Assembly: GCA_963781785.1 (NCBI GenBank)
Contig: CAWAHD010000002.1
Location: forward strand, 992,001-1,056,000
Direction of reading: 5' to 3'
Length of the DNA: 64,000 bases
DNA from: CAWAHD01 sp963781785
GTDB taxonomy: Bacteria > Planctomycetota > Planctomycetia > Isosphaerales > Isosphaeraceae
Positions 31,192 through 42,034 of the stretch are shown piece after piece (within the stretch, counting starts at the first letter, position 1; every line of letters begins with the position of its first letter). The notes beneath the pieces were generated by a model, which worked only from the letters and a program-made list of their open reading frames with translations, ran no database searches and was not told where the DNA came from. A program made the translations under genes and the position numbers.

Positions 31192-31924
31192 CGATCCGTC
31201 CCGTTGACCGCGAGAAGCTCGGCTCGAAACAAGTATCCGACTCCGCGGACCGTACGAATCAGGGCACCCCGGCGCCCAGTTTCTTGCGTAGATGGCTGAC
31301 ATGGACATCGAGCGAGCGGTCCAGGGGCGAGGCGGGCCGCTGATGGATGGCAGCCGTCAGCTCATGACGCGAGACCACCCGTCCGGCCGACCGCGCGATC
31401 AAATCGAGGATATCGAACTCGATGGTGGTGAGCTCCAGCGGGATCCCCTCGGACCACACTTCGCGCGTTCCCGGGGAGAGCTTGATCCCATTCACTAGAA
31501 GCGTCTCCAGTCCTTGCGCGGCAAATCGGCAGACGCGACGGAGCACGGCTCGCATCCGCGCCGTCAGCTCTTCCGGATCGAACGGCTTGGGAAGGTAATC
31601 GTCGGCGCCTGAATCAAGGCCGCTGATCCGGTCGGCCTTCGCCGTGCGGGCTGTCAAGAGGATGATCGGCACGGCGCTGCGACGTCGAACCTGTTTGAGC
31701 ACCTCGAATCCGTCGAGGCCCGGCAGCATCACATCGAGCAGGATGAGATCGTACGCGCCGGCAAAAGCTTGTGCCAGCCCGCGACGGCCGTCGTGGATCG
31801 CTTCGACGCGAATCCCGCGCGCACTCAAGTACTCCCTCATCAGCTCGCAGAGCTCGACGTCGTCGTCGATCAACAAGACAGAGAGGTCCGGCTCGCCCTG
31901 AGCCGATCTCGACTCCTGATTCAT
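31188..31924 (-). CDS. OmpR-family response regulator (frame break near 3' end)
   Basis: Receiver domain with LLIDDDVEL (acidic pocket), ILLDVMLPG (phospho-acceptor Asp), LLTAR and PKPFDPEEL (Lys), then a winged-helix DNA-binding domain (LELTTIEFDILDLIARSAGRVVSRHEL, LDVHVSHLRKKLG). The continuous frame stops at 31259, but the expected ending IRTVRGVGYLFRAE follows in another frame and ends at a TGA overlapping the kinase ATG (31191-31188). One base added in the CCCC stretch near 31265 gives a 245-residue regulator coupled to its kinase. ATG 31924 chosen. Confidence 0.9.
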
Positions 31925-32012
31925 TGCCGTTTCATCTTTGATCGAGAGCATGACTCGGTGCGATCCGATCTGACATTCGCTGCGGCCGTGGGCTCTTTAT
32001 TGCTGGGCGAAT

Positions 32013-32047
32013 GACCTCAGGGGATCGCAGGTCGATCCCCTGAGGTC
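32013..32047. terminator. 15-bp perfect hairpin after the LEDRxLL-protein gene
   Basis: GACCTCAGGGGATCG (32013-32027) pairs perfectly with 32033-32047 across a 5-nt loop. It begins 12 nt past the stop of the minus-strand gene ending at 32059 and precedes the response-regulator gene. Probably terminates that transcript, though no U-tract follows. Confidence 0.65.
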
Positions 32048-32058
32048 CCCCAGTCATT

Positions 32059-33219
32059 CTACCGCCACATCATGAATCCGCCGCGGGGACCTCCGCCCCC
32101 GCCGCCGAAGCCGCCGGGGCCGAAGCCGCCGGAGCTGAACCCGCCCAGGCCTCTCATCCCGACGGCTCCGACGCCCGGCAGACCAACGACGTACGCCGCG
32201 ACCGACTGAAGCGTGGACTCGGTCGTCGAACTGGTCGTCGTCGTCGAACTGCTGGAATTGGCCTGAATTGCCGTTTCCACGGCCTGCTGGTCAGCCTGGA
32301 TCTGAGTGATCTGCGCCGACGTGAGGCCCATGCTCGAGAGCACAGCCGCCGCATCGGTCTGCACCTGCGTGACGGCAGCACTGCCCGTCAACGTCCCTTT
32401 GCGAATTGCATCCAGGTCATCCTGGACGGCCCCGATCGATTCGTGCGTGGGCGCTCCGCCGCTCGGCGTATCGGTTTGCAGGGCCGTTTGCAGCGTCTGC
32501 ATGGCGGTCTGGACTGCGGACCACGTCCCCGACGTGCTGGTGCTCGTCGCCGAAGAGGAACTGGATGTCGTGGAGGTGGTCGTGCCGCTCGTGCTGCCGC
32601 TCGTGCTGGTGCTCGTGCTCGCGGCCGCCTGAATTGCCGTTTCCAGCGCCTGCTGATCAGACTGAATCTGAGTGATCTGGGCTTGCGTCAGTCCCATGCT
32701 CGTCAGAATTGCGGCCTGATCGGCCTGGATCTTGGTCTGAGCGGCTGTGCCGCTCAGGGTCCCCTTGCGGATCGCATCCAGGTCGTCTTGGAGTGCGCCC
32801 ACGGAAGCGTGCGTGGGTTGAGCATTCGCAGGGACGTCGCTCTTGAGATCAGTCTGAAGTGTCTGGAAAGCTTGCTGGACACTCGAACTCGAGAACACAC
32901 TCGGCGACGGGGGCGTCGTGGATCCGCTCCCACCGTCCAGGAGCGGAGCGGTCAGGAGAAGAATCGGGTTTCTCATGCCCCCTCCCAGTCCCAGAGAGCC
33001 CCCACCAAAGAGCCCTAGCTGCCGTCCGCCGCGAAACGAGATCGTTTCAGCCCCTCTCATCCCCGAGGGACCACCTCCCATCATCATAACCCCGGGAAGC
33101 CCGAGTCCGCCCGACAGTAACTGCCGATCCTCGAGCGCCTCACAAGCAATCGCGGCCTTCGACGTCGACGGATGACGCTTCCTCGCAGCAACCGCGGACC
33201 TCTCCATTAAACCGGTCAT
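32059..33219 (-). CDS. Exported repeat protein with LEDRxLL sorting motif
   Basis: Protein of 386 aa. The N-terminus has a basic stretch and the planctomycete motif ACEALEDRQLLSGG, seen at the start of many exported proteins of the phylum. Two repeats of about 85 residues follow (QQAFQTLQTDLKSDV... and QTAMQTLQTALQTDT...), each ending in SMGLTxAQITQIQxDQQA and separated by Ser/Thr-rich linkers. The C-terminus is Gly-rich (GGFGPGGFGGGGGG). Likely a cell-surface structural protein. It is encoded just upstream of, and on the same strand as, the two-component genes but is separated from them by a strong hairpin. An alternative start lies at 33207. Confidence 0.78.
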   Translation of the reverse strand: MTGLMERSAVAARKRHPSTSKAAIACEALEDRQLLSGGLGLPGVMMMGGGPSGMRGAETISFRGGRQLGLFGGGSLGLGGGMRNPILLLTAPLLDGGSGSTTPPSPSVFSSSSVQQAFQTLQTDLKSDVPANAQPTHASVGALQDDLDAIRKGTLSGTAAQTKIQADQAAILTSMGLTQAQITQIQSDQQALETAIQAAASTSTSTSGSTSGTTTSTTSSSSSATSTSTSGTWSAVQTAMQTLQTALQTDTPSGGAPTHESIGAVQDDLDAIRKGTLTGSAAVTQVQTDAAAVLSSMGLTSAQITQIQADQQAVETAIQANSSSSTTTTSSTTESTLQSVAAYVVGLPGVGAVGMRGLGGFSSGGFGPGGFGGGGGGPRGGFMMWR

Positions 33220-33658
33220 GAATTCATCCTCCTTGACGTTCCGTTTCTTCTCTTAACTTGCTCTCCCGTAACGAGTTGGCCACTTCCTCCTATTCCCGTT
33301 CGAGGGGCCCTTGAGCGCCTCCATTGGACAGGTGTGGCCACCGCACCCGAAAAGGGTATCCCTTCCTCCAGTTGGGAATCGAATTTCGCACTTTTTGGTC
33401 GTCATGGCTGACCCCCGAATTAAGGATTCTTAACATTACGAAGACGTTCGAGGGTTATCGCGTAGCCAGGCGAGGTCCCGTTTTCGGGGTAACCGGGACG
33501 TCGAAACTCGGCGCACTGCCTCGTCGGTGGTTTTACGCCTCTCTCCGATAGAGGACTCTGGCGCAGGATCGATGGGGGCACGGTCTGCGGGCGAGTCACG
33601 GGCCCTTGGTAGCAGCCGGTGCATCTGGCGAAGATCCCGTCAATGGGAGGCGAATTCG
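33220..33658. other. Divergent intergenic region, 439 bp
   Basis: Lies between the divergent genes at 33219 (minus) and 33659 (plus) and must hold both promoters. It is less GC-rich than its surroundings in places (e.g. around 33415-33440), but I see no convincing -35/-10 pair, riboswitch or small gene. Confidence 0.5.
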
Positions 33659-35595
33659 ATGAGACCAGGCAGGCGGTATGTGCACGGAGTTTTCTCGGTC
33701 GGCTTGGCGGTCGTCTCGGCCGCAGGCGCAACCGCTTGGGCGTCCGGGGCGCCTTGGGAGCGATCGCCCGGCGGCTCGGCAAAGCCGAGCGACTTGATCG
33801 TCCACGAGTGGGGTACATTCCTGGGTATGAACGGCTCGGATGGCAGTGCTCTCGATGGCATGTATCACGAAGAGCACGCCCTCCCCGGCTTTGTCCACAG
33901 TCGCAGCCGCGATCAGCTCCGGCTGCCGAAGATGTTCCTCAAGGGCGAGACGCCGGTGATTTACTTCTACACCGAGGCCCGCCAGTCGGTCCGCGTCGGC
34001 GTCGGTTTTCCACGGGGCATCTGGACTCAGTGGTATCCGCAGGCCGCTGGCGTCCGTCCTGGTCTGCTCGAGACGGCGGAGAAGCCCGGCCGCTTGAATG
34101 GAGGACGCATCTGCTGGTTCGCTGAGGTGATTCCCGCGGCGGCTGTCGCGAGCGAGATCGGCAAGAGGCGAGGTGCCGTGCCGAAGCCGGAAGTGAAGCT
34201 GCCGGCTCCCAGCGCCGATGCCTTGTGGAATCATGCCGCGAGGTCGACGCGGCGTATGTCAAGACGTTCAACGCGACCACAGATCCGGCGACTGCCGAGT
34301 TCGAGAAATTCCTGTTCTACCGTGGCCTGGGCGAAACTCGCCTGCCGCTCCGCATGGACGAAACCGGAAGCGGAACACTGACGCTCGACCGTGAGCGATC
34401 GCTCGGCGATGGCGTGCGCGACATCTTCGTGCTCCGGATCGAGAACGGCCGCGGGGCGTACAGCTACCGTCCGTCGCTGCGGCCCGGCCAGCGACTCGAC
34501 AACGTGATCCCATCGATGGACAAGGGCCAACACCTGGCGGAGTTCACCAAAACGGTCGCCGACCTTCTGGCCGCGCGGCTGACCGAACGCGGGCTTTATG
34601 CCAAGGAGGCGCGTGCCATGGTCAACACCTGGACGACCAGTTATTTCCAGACCGAAGGCGTTCGCGTGCTGTTCGTGCTGCCGCAGTCCTGGACCGACGC
34701 CTTTATCCCGATGACGATCGTGCCGCAGCCCAAAGAACTCGTGCGCGTGATGGTGGGGCGGCTCGAGCTCGTGACGGCCGATCGAGAGCGTCTTGCGGAA
34801 AACGCCGTTCGCGACCTGGCCGACCCCGAACCCGCCAGGCGAGAGCGGGCTTTCCGGTTCCTCCACGACCAGGGCCGCTACGTCGAGCCGATCATCCGGC
34901 GGGTGGTGAAGATTACCAAGGACGACCGGGTGCGCACGCTCTGCCGGCGGCTGCTCCTGGCCGATCTTGTGACAGAACTGCGCGCGGCGGTCTGTAGCGC
35001 GGCCGATGGCAAGCGGCTCAACACCGACCCGGTGCTGCTCCGAGCCCAGTTGGCACGTTTGCTCCGTGAAGTCGGTCTGAACGCCGAGGCCCGGTCTGAA
35101 GGCGAAGCCGTCCTCGCGGGGCTCAAGGTCCATCCGACAGACATGAACCGGCCGCAAGCGGCCAGTCCCCTCGCTCTCGAGATCCGGGCCGCCGCGCTCG
35201 AGGCAATCGGCGACGACGAGATGGCGTCGAGGATTTACGCGCGTCGCGTCGAGCTTCAGGTGCAATCGATCAAGGTGGCGATCGACCGGAATGCCATTGC
35301 ATGGCTCCGGGAATGGTGGGTGGGGCACGCCTATGCCCACTGCGTGGCGAATAGCGCCAGGGCCGGGTCGACTGCGGCTGCGCTCGAGCGGAGCCTGGCC
35401 CGGACGTCTCCCAGCTCGACCGACGATTGCGATGCACGGACCGCTCGCGTGCTCCTGGCTCTGCTCGCCGATGGCCGGGGCGAGCCCGCCCTCGCCGAGT
35501 CGCACTGGTCTTCGCTGACGGCAAAGCCGAAACTGGACGCAGCAACGGAGCCACTGATACTTGCTCCGAAGGAATCCGGTGAATCGGGGAGGTGA
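33659..35595 (+). CDS. Secreted protein with HEWGTF motif (frame break)
   Basis: Exported protein of about 645 residues once one base is restored near 34230 (SADALWNHA/REVDAAYVKTF). It has an N-terminal signal peptide (VHGVFSVGLAVVSAAGATAWA) and then LIVHEWGTFLGMNGSDGSALDG, a block I recall from numerous uncharacterised planctomycete and verrucomicrobial exported proteins. The C-terminal half is helical with TPR/HEAT-like features. ATG 33659 has GGGAGG upstream. Enzymatic role unknown. It is followed by a sigma-factor gene 99 nt downstream. Confidence 0.75.
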
Positions 35596-35694
35596 TTCCG
35601 CAACTCACGGCCGCGTTGAGCGTGTAGGATGGAATGGCGGCTGGGCTTGTTCGGAAGATTGACGTCCCATCAGGTCTTGGCGTGATCGATCACG

Positions 35695-36309
35695 ATGTCC
35701 CAAGCTCGAGACTTCCCGGGATCCTCATGCGAGCCGCTCCAGTCCCACGACCTGGAGCGGTTCCGCGCCTATCTGGTGCTGCTCGCGCGGCTCGAGGTTG
35801 CCCCGCGGCTGCGCGACAAGGTCGACCTGTCGGGAGTCGTTCAACAAACGCTGCTGGAGGCTCACCAGGACCTGGTTGCGTTTCCGCGGCGGGACCGCAC
35901 GGCGCCGGAGGTCGCGGCCTGGCTGCGGTCGATTCTGAGCCACAACCTGGCAGATACGCTGCGGAAGCTGACGGCTCAGAAACGCAACGTCCACCGGGAG
36001 TGGTCGCTCGATTCCGCGCTCGCGCAATCGGCATCCCGAGTCGAAGCGTGGCTGGCCGCCGAGCAGTCGTCTCCCAGCCAGCACGCGATTCGTCACGAGG
36101 AGCTCGCTCGCATGGCCGAGTCATTGGCTCTGCTTCCCGAGCCGCAGCGGCGCGCGATCGAGCTGCATCATCTCGAGGGCAAGCCCCTGGCGGAGATCGC
36201 CCAGGACCTGGGCTCGACCAAGGGAGCCGTCGCGGGATTGCTTCATCGCGGGCTCAAGACCCTGCGAGCTATGCTCACTGCAAAAGCGGAAGGGATCGCG
36301 CAGACGTAG
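35695..36309 (+). CDS. ECF-type sigma factor
   Basis: Sigma-70 family protein of 204 aa with region 2 (RFRAYLVLLARLEV..., DLSGVVQQTLLEAHQDLVAF, AWLRSILSHNLADTLRKL) and region 4 (LLPEPQRRAIELHHLEGKPLAEIAQDLGSTKGAVAGLLHRGLKTLR). This is a planctomycete ECF type usually paired with WD40/TPR kinases, and such a kinase gene follows at 36682. Its TAG stop is created by the GTAG that opens the palindromic tandem array, so gene end and repeat overlap. Confidence 0.9.
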   Translation: MSQARDFPGSSCEPLQSHDLERFRAYLVLLARLEVAPRLRDKVDLSGVVQQTLLEAHQDLVAFPRRDRTAPEVAAWLRSILSHNLADTLRKLTAQKRNVHREWSLDSALAQSASRVEAWLAAEQSSPSQHAIRHEELARMAESLALLPEPQRRAIELHHLEGKPLAEIAQDLGSTKGAVAGLLHRGLKTLRAMLTAKAEGIAQT

Positions 36310-36625
36310 GTCAGGCTTTCCAGCCTGACGGCTTTCTCGTAGGTCAGGCTTTCCAGCCTGACGGCTTTCTCGTAGGTCAGGCTTTCCAGCCTGACGGCTT
36401 TCTCGTAGGTCAGGCTTTCCAGCCTGACGGCTTTCTCGTAGGTCAGGCTTTCCAGCCTGACGGCTTTCTCGTAGGTCAGGCTTTCCAGCCTGACGGCTTT
36501 CTCGTAGGTCAGGCTTTCCAGCCTGACGGCTTTCTCGTAGGTCAGGCTTTCCAGCCTGACGGCTTTCTCGTAGGTCAGGCTTTCCAGCCTGACATTCCGA
36601 CGTCAGGCTGGAAAGCCTGACCTAC
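36306..36625. repeat. 33-bp tandem palindromic array (GTAGGTCAGGCTTTCC family)
   Basis: Eight full 33-bp units start at 36306 and every 33 bp after it, followed by a 24-bp partial unit at 36570 and one inverted copy at 36602-36625. Each unit contains a GTCAGGCT-TTCC-AGCCTGAC palindrome. Because 33 is divisible by three, the array translates without stops (VGQAFQPD...), giving spurious ORFs. It lies between the sigma factor and its kinase, and the final inverted copy could close a large hairpin. Confidence 0.95.
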
Positions 36626-36681
36626 GGCATCCCCCGGAACGATCCGCATCGGAAGGCCCATTTGCGTGCGAGGCGATCCAC

Positions 36682-39600
36682 ATGGCTAGCATCTCCTCCC
36701 ATTCATTCCAGACCAGCCGCGGCAGCTCCGACGATCGAGAACGGCGGTTAGGCGAGGTCATCGCGGCTTATATCGAGGCGCTCGAGGCCGGCCAGCCGTG
36801 CGACAGGGACGCTCTCTCAGCACAGAATCCCGATCTGGCTGCCGACCTCGCAGACTTCTTCAACAACCAGGACCTGGTCGCCCGGATTACTGCACCCTTA
36901 CGCGTCAATCTCACGCCGGAAACATCGCCGTGGCCGCGCTGGGGCCATTCTGACCCGCTTCCGCCCGAAGCCCAGCCGGTGTCCGTGCCCTTTCCGGGCC
37001 TGTTCCACCGGGCGTCTCGTCAGCACGACGCCGAAGGCGGTGGCGGTGAAAAGCCAGACCCCAGCTTGGAGCCGACGCCCGAGGCAGCGCGCGTCCCTTA
37101 CTTTGGCGACTTCGAGCTGATCGAGATCATCGCGGAAGGGGGAATGGGCGTCGTCTACAAAGCCCGGCAAGTTAGCTTGAACCGAGTTCTGGCGCTCAAG
37201 ATGATCCGCTCCGGCCGCTTCGCGACGCCCGACGATCTCCAGAGGTTCCGCCTCGAAGCCGAGGCCGCCGCACATCTGGATCATCCACATATCGTGCCGA
37301 TCTACGAGGTCGGCGCGCACCAGGGACACCATTATTTCACCATGAAGCTCGTGGACGGAGGCAATCTGGCGGCCCAGGTCCAGCGGTATCGCGAAAACCC
37401 CCGCGCCGCGGCGCGGCTGGTAGCGACCATCGCTCGGGCGGTCCACTATGCTCACGAACGAGGAATCCTCCATCGCGATCTGAAACCCGCCAACATTCTC
37501 CTCGGCGGCCGGGTCGATTCGCCCCTTGAAGAATGGGTTCCTCTTGTGACCGATTTCGGCCTGGCGAAGCGCGTGGGAGACAAGGGCGCGGTCAGTATCA
37601 CGCGGTCCGGCTCGATCGTCGGCACTCCCACGAACATGGCTCCGGAACAAGCGGAAGGACGGCGTGACGCGGTCACGACGGCCGCCGACGTGCACGCGCT
37701 GGGGGCCATTCTGTTTGAGCTCTTGACCGGCCGTCCGCCGTTTCGGGCCGACACGGTCCTGGAAACCCTGCGGAACGTCCGCGAGCGAGAGGCCGAGCGC
37801 CCGAGTGTGCTCAACCCCAGGATCGACCGCGACCTGGAAACAGTTGTCCTCAAATGCCTGGAGAAATCGCCGCCGGAGCGCTACCGTTCCGCTGAAGCTC
37901 TCGCCGAGGACCTTGACCGCTGGCTCGGGGGGCTGCCGATTCATGCCCGGCCCGCAACGCTCGCTCAACGTGTGGTCAAGTGGGTCAGGCGCCGGCCGAC
38001 GGCGGCCGCGCTGATCCTCGCTGCCACAGTCGCCGCCATTGCCACTGGCCTGGCCATCCGTGGCATCGTCTCCACCACCCGCCTACAAAGCGACGTCGCC
38101 AAGACGGGGCGTGCTCTGGACACCGAGCGGCAGAGGCGACTCCAATCGGAAGCCGAGCTGGCCGAATGGGATGATCGCAGGCTGCGCATCGAGGAAGACC
38201 AGTACGCTCAGCGAATCCTTGCCGTCTCTCAGCTCCTGGAGACTTCGGATCCGATCAAGGACGATCCCCGCCAGGCGGAACGCCTGCTCGAGGAATGCCC
38301 ACCCCGGCTGCGCAACTGGGAGTGGCGGCACCTCAAGCGGAGGCTGCACGCGCAGTGGCTCACGATCGTGGGGCACTCCGCGTTTCTCTGCGGGGCCGAG
38401 TTTGGTCCGGACGCCTCGACCGTGCTCTGTTGTCCCGGCTCTCTGGGCACCTCGCTCTGGAACGTTGACGCGGGCGCCAAGCCTCTGCGGATCCATGGCG
38501 CAGGATGGAACTGCATACGGAGTGGCCATTGATCGCGAAGGCACGCGGATGGCGACCGCCGGAATGGACGGCCAGATCAAGATCTGGAATACGGTGGACG
38601 GACGGTTGCAACATGTGTTTCGGGGCCACGATGGTTGGGCTGCTGGCGTGGCGTTCAGCCCGGACGGCCGCCGGCTCGCCTCGGCCGGGCAGGATGGAAC
38701 AATACGGATCTGGGACACTGCCCCGGCCTCTGGCGTTGCTCCCGAGAATGGGTCTGCGCAGCGGATTCTCCGCGGCCACAAGGGGAGCGTCTTCGACGTT
38801 GCCTTCAGCCCCGACGGCTCTCGGGTTGCCTCCGCCGGCAAGGATGGGACCGTCCGCGTCTGGGACCTGGTCCAGCCGGTGCCACACGCGCCAACCATTT
38901 TCCGCGGGCACGATCAAGACGTCTGCGCCGTGGCATTTCACCCCGGAGGCAAGCTCATCGCTTCGGGAGGTGCTGACCGCACAGTGCGCATCTGGGACGC
39001 CGTGAGCGGAGTCGAGAAATTGCGCTTTCCCGCGGCAGCCAGTCGTATCAATGCCGTTGCGTTCAATCACGACGGGTCCCGGCTCGCGACCGGCAGTCTC
39101 GACGGGCCAGTCGGAATCTGGAACACCGAGACCGGAAAGCTGGTCGCGATCCTGCGCGGTCACACTGTCCAGGTCCTTGAAGTCGCATTCAACAGCGATG
39201 GCACAAAACTTCTCTCGGCGGGCCAGGATGCGACCATCAAGCTCTGGGACCTCACGTTGGATCAAGGATTTCGCTCGCTCCGCCTCAAGAGAGCGCCAGC
39301 CGATTCCTCGCCCAGTTCTTCTTCGGCGGAGGCCGTGCGCTGGATCGGCGGCGTCGCCTACCGTCCATCCGGAACCGAGCTGGCCGCCGCGGGAACGGCG
39401 CACACCGTCGCAACCTGGGACCTCGCCACAGGACAGCAGAAGCACACGCTCCGGGCTCCCTGGGGATCATCGATCGCACTGGCTTACAGCCGCGACGGCA
39501 ACCGCCTGGCCGTGGCCGGTACCGATCTATCGGTGCGGATCTGGGATCCAGACGCCGGCCGTGAGCTTCTCGTTCTCCCCATGAAGGAAGGAGTAGCCAG

Positions 39601-40309
39601 TCTCGCGTTCAGCCCCGATGGCGAAACACTTGCCACAGGCGACGGAGAGCTTCCCCGGGTCTTTCAGGAGCCGCGCGGCAAGATATCGGCCGCTGAAGGC
39701 AACGAAAAGTCGATTCGCTTCTGGAACCTGGCCACGGGCAAGGAAATCCGCACGCTGCGCGGTCACATTGGTTCGGTCCATGCTCTCGCTTTCAGCCCGG
39801 ACGGCGCCCGGATCGCATCTGCCGGTGCTGATGGAACGTTGCGAGTCTGGAACGTTGCCACCGGTGAGCAGCTGCTCGTACGGGACGGTCAATCCGGCGC
39901 CGTCTTCTGCCTGGCCTTCCACCCCGGCGGAACGCGGATCGCGACGGCAGGGCTGGATCGGACGATTCGCCTCTGGGATGCCGGCAACGGCCGGTTGATC
40001 CATGCGCTTCCCGGCCACACCAACTGGGTTCTGAGCGTCGCGTTCAATCCCGATGGCACGAGACTCGCTTCCGCCAGCGCCGATCAGTCGGTCCGCATCT
40101 GGGATCCCGTCCGCGGGCGTGAGATCCTGAGCTTGCGCGCACCGCACGATCGCGTCCACGGCGTCGCGTTCAGCCCCGACGGCGAGACCCTCGCCGCGGC
40201 GTCGGCCGACGGCGTCGTGCGGGTCTGGGAGGCCGAGCCCGTTTCCCAACCAACCGAAGCGCACGCGACCCGCATCGACCGCGACCGACACTTCGTATCG
40301 CCAAAGTGA
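36682..40309 (+). CDS. Ser/Thr protein kinase with 14 WD40 repeats (frame break)
   Basis: Receptor kinase of about 1209 residues. The N-terminus has an acidic DRERRLGEVIAAYIEALEAG segment. The kinase domain (about 145-410) has AEGGMGVVYKARQ, ALKMIRSG, ILHRDLKPANILL, DFGLAKRVG and GTPTNMAPEQA. A membrane helix (about 440-465) and coiled coil follow, then 14 WD40 blades ending in IKIWN, IRIWD, VRVWD and similar, enough for two seven-bladed propellers outside the membrane. The frame changes near 38505, inside the first blade. The net offset is one extra or two missing bases. Partner of the upstream sigma factor. Confidence 0.9.
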
Positions 40310-40483
40310 GCGGGTTGGGGAAGCTCCCAAGTGCGCGATTCCGGCTCGGATGTTGGTAGCGTAGCGCCGCGCTGACCCATTTCGATCTTTTTTTTCATTC
40401 GCAGCTAGAATTCTGGATTGTTCGCCCTTTCTCTGGTGCACTATGAATACGAACGAGCCAACAAGGGGCGAGAAAACGCAATC

Positions 40484-41953
40484 ATGCCCGGTGGAACAAC
40501 CCGAGCTTTCAGCGAGCCACTTGAGATGCTCTTCGGCGAGGGAACCTGTGCCGGGCTGAGCGATGGTCAACTGCTGTCTCGGTTCGTCGCCGGACGCGAC
40601 CAAGGGGGAGAGATCGCCTTCGAAGCGCTCGTGATGCGGCACGGGCCGATGGTTCTGCGCGTCTGCAACCTGGCTCTCGACGACCCCAATGATGTTCATG
40701 ACGCCTTGCAAGCCGTGTTTCTGGTCCTGGCTAACCGAGCCAGCGCGATTCGCAGCCGGGAGTCGGTCGGAAGCTGGCTCTACGGAGTCGCCCTGCGAGT
40801 CGCTTCTCGGGCAAGGGTCTATGCAATCCGGCGCCGCATTCGCGACCGCCGCACCACGGCGGCGGCGCAAGCCATCGCGACGATGAGCCCTGGACAAGCC
40901 GGGCCATCGCTTTTCGAGCGAGATGACCGCGCTCAGGTTCTCCATCAAGAGCTGAGCCGGCTTCCCGAGAAATACCGCGCACCGATCGTTCTTTGCTATC
41001 TCGAAGGGCTGACCCACGACGAGGCGGCCACACGGTTGAGCTGGCCGGTGGGGACGGTCCGCAGCCGGCTCTCGCGGGGCAGAGACACCCTGCGCCACCG
41101 CTTGACTCGCCGCGGCGTGACGGCGACGGCCTTGGTCGGGCCGCTCGGCGCCTGGCTTTCGGCCGAACATACAGCTTCCGCCCTCGAGGCCGCTTCCATC
41201 GCCACAGAGTCCGCCGCCGCATCGGCATCTGGCCTCTCGACCGTCCTTGTGAAAATGGTGGCTCAGGTCGCGTCCGGCCAAGCTCCGGCCGCTTCGTCTG
41301 TCCAGGCTGGATCGCTGGCCCTTGCTCAAGGAGTGCTGAATATGATGGCCCTCAAGAAACTAATGGTCATGGCGAGCGTGCTGGTCGCCGTCAGTGCGAT
41401 GACCCTCGGCGGCGGATTCGCCTGGGTGCGAGCCTCGCGGGCCGGAGGCCCCCAGCAGGAAGCCGCCCAGGACTCATCAGGCAAAGCCTCAAAAAAAATC
41501 GCGGTTCGCGTAGACGTGGTCCACGAAATTGACGCCGATCTCCTCGTCCGGCAGATGCTCGAGCTCGCGCGCAAGCGCTATGAAATGGTCCAACGATCAT
41601 ATGAAGAGGGAGAGATCAGTTTTGAGGCCGTCATCGATGCGGGCGACCTGATTGAAAAGGCCGAGCTGCGAGCGGCCAGGAGCCCGGAGGAGCGGAGAAC
41701 GATCCTGGAGCGGTCGCTCTCGAGACTCAAGCATGCGGAAGCACTCGTTGCGGCGAGAGTAAGAATTGGACAAGGTCGACCCACAGATCTCGACGGGATC
41801 AAGTTGCGGCGCATGCAAGCGGAGCTGGACCTGAACACTCTCGCGAACGATGCCTCCGATCTGGCCTCGATTCTCCGGCGCCTGAGCGAGCTCGAGCGGA
41901 AGGTCGACCAGCTTGAAAAGGAACGCCATCCAGCTCCGCGCACGCTCAAGTAA
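40484..41953 (+). CDS. Sigma factor with transmembrane and coiled-coil extension
   Basis: Protein of 489 aa. Sigma region 2 (AFEALVMRHGPMVLRVC, DVHDALQAVFLVLANR, GSWLYGVALRVASRAR) and region 4 (LPEKYRAPIVLCYLEGLTHDEAATRLSWPVGTVRSRLSRGRDTLR) are followed by an Ala/Ser-rich linker and a membrane helix (LMVMASVLVAVSAMTLGGGFAW, about residues 295-315). Past the membrane is a charged helical coiled coil (RRLSELERKVDQLEKER). The architecture matches the sigma-export fusion at 12897-14720 but with a coiled coil in place of the export domain. ATG 40484 chosen; the frame is open from 40418. Confidence 0.88.
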   Translation: MPGGTTRAFSEPLEMLFGEGTCAGLSDGQLLSRFVAGRDQGGEIAFEALVMRHGPMVLRVCNLALDDPNDVHDALQAVFLVLANRASAIRSRESVGSWLYGVALRVASRARVYAIRRRIRDRRTTAAAQAIATMSPGQAGPSLFERDDRAQVLHQELSRLPEKYRAPIVLCYLEGLTHDEAATRLSWPVGTVRSRLSRGRDTLRHRLTRRGVTATALVGPLGAWLSAEHTASALEAASIATESAAASASGLSTVLVKMVAQVASGQAPAASSVQAGSLALAQGVLNMMALKKLMVMASVLVAVSAMTLGGGFAWVRASRAGGPQQEAAQDSSGKASKKIAVRVDVVHEIDADLLVRQMLELARKRYEMVQRSYEEGEISFEAVIDAGDLIEKAELRAARSPEERRTILERSLSRLKHAEALVAARVRIGQGRPTDLDGIKLRRMQAELDLNTLANDASDLASILRRLSELERKVDQLEKERHPAPRTLK

Positions 41954-42034
41954 ACAATCGCCCTGAACAGACCGACGGGCGGCAAGGCAAGTGCCGATCG
42001 TGGCTGGACGGCCTCGCTCAAGAGGCCGTACCAT

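Noticed and set aside
29374..31299. 641-codon plus-strand frame
   Set aside because: Antisense to the histidine kinase and sigma-factor genes, both of which have clear family motifs.
36306..36625. Possible CRISPR array (regular 33-bp repeats)
   Set aside because: There are no variable spacers; the whole 33-bp unit is identical, and there are no cas genes. It is a tandem repeat.
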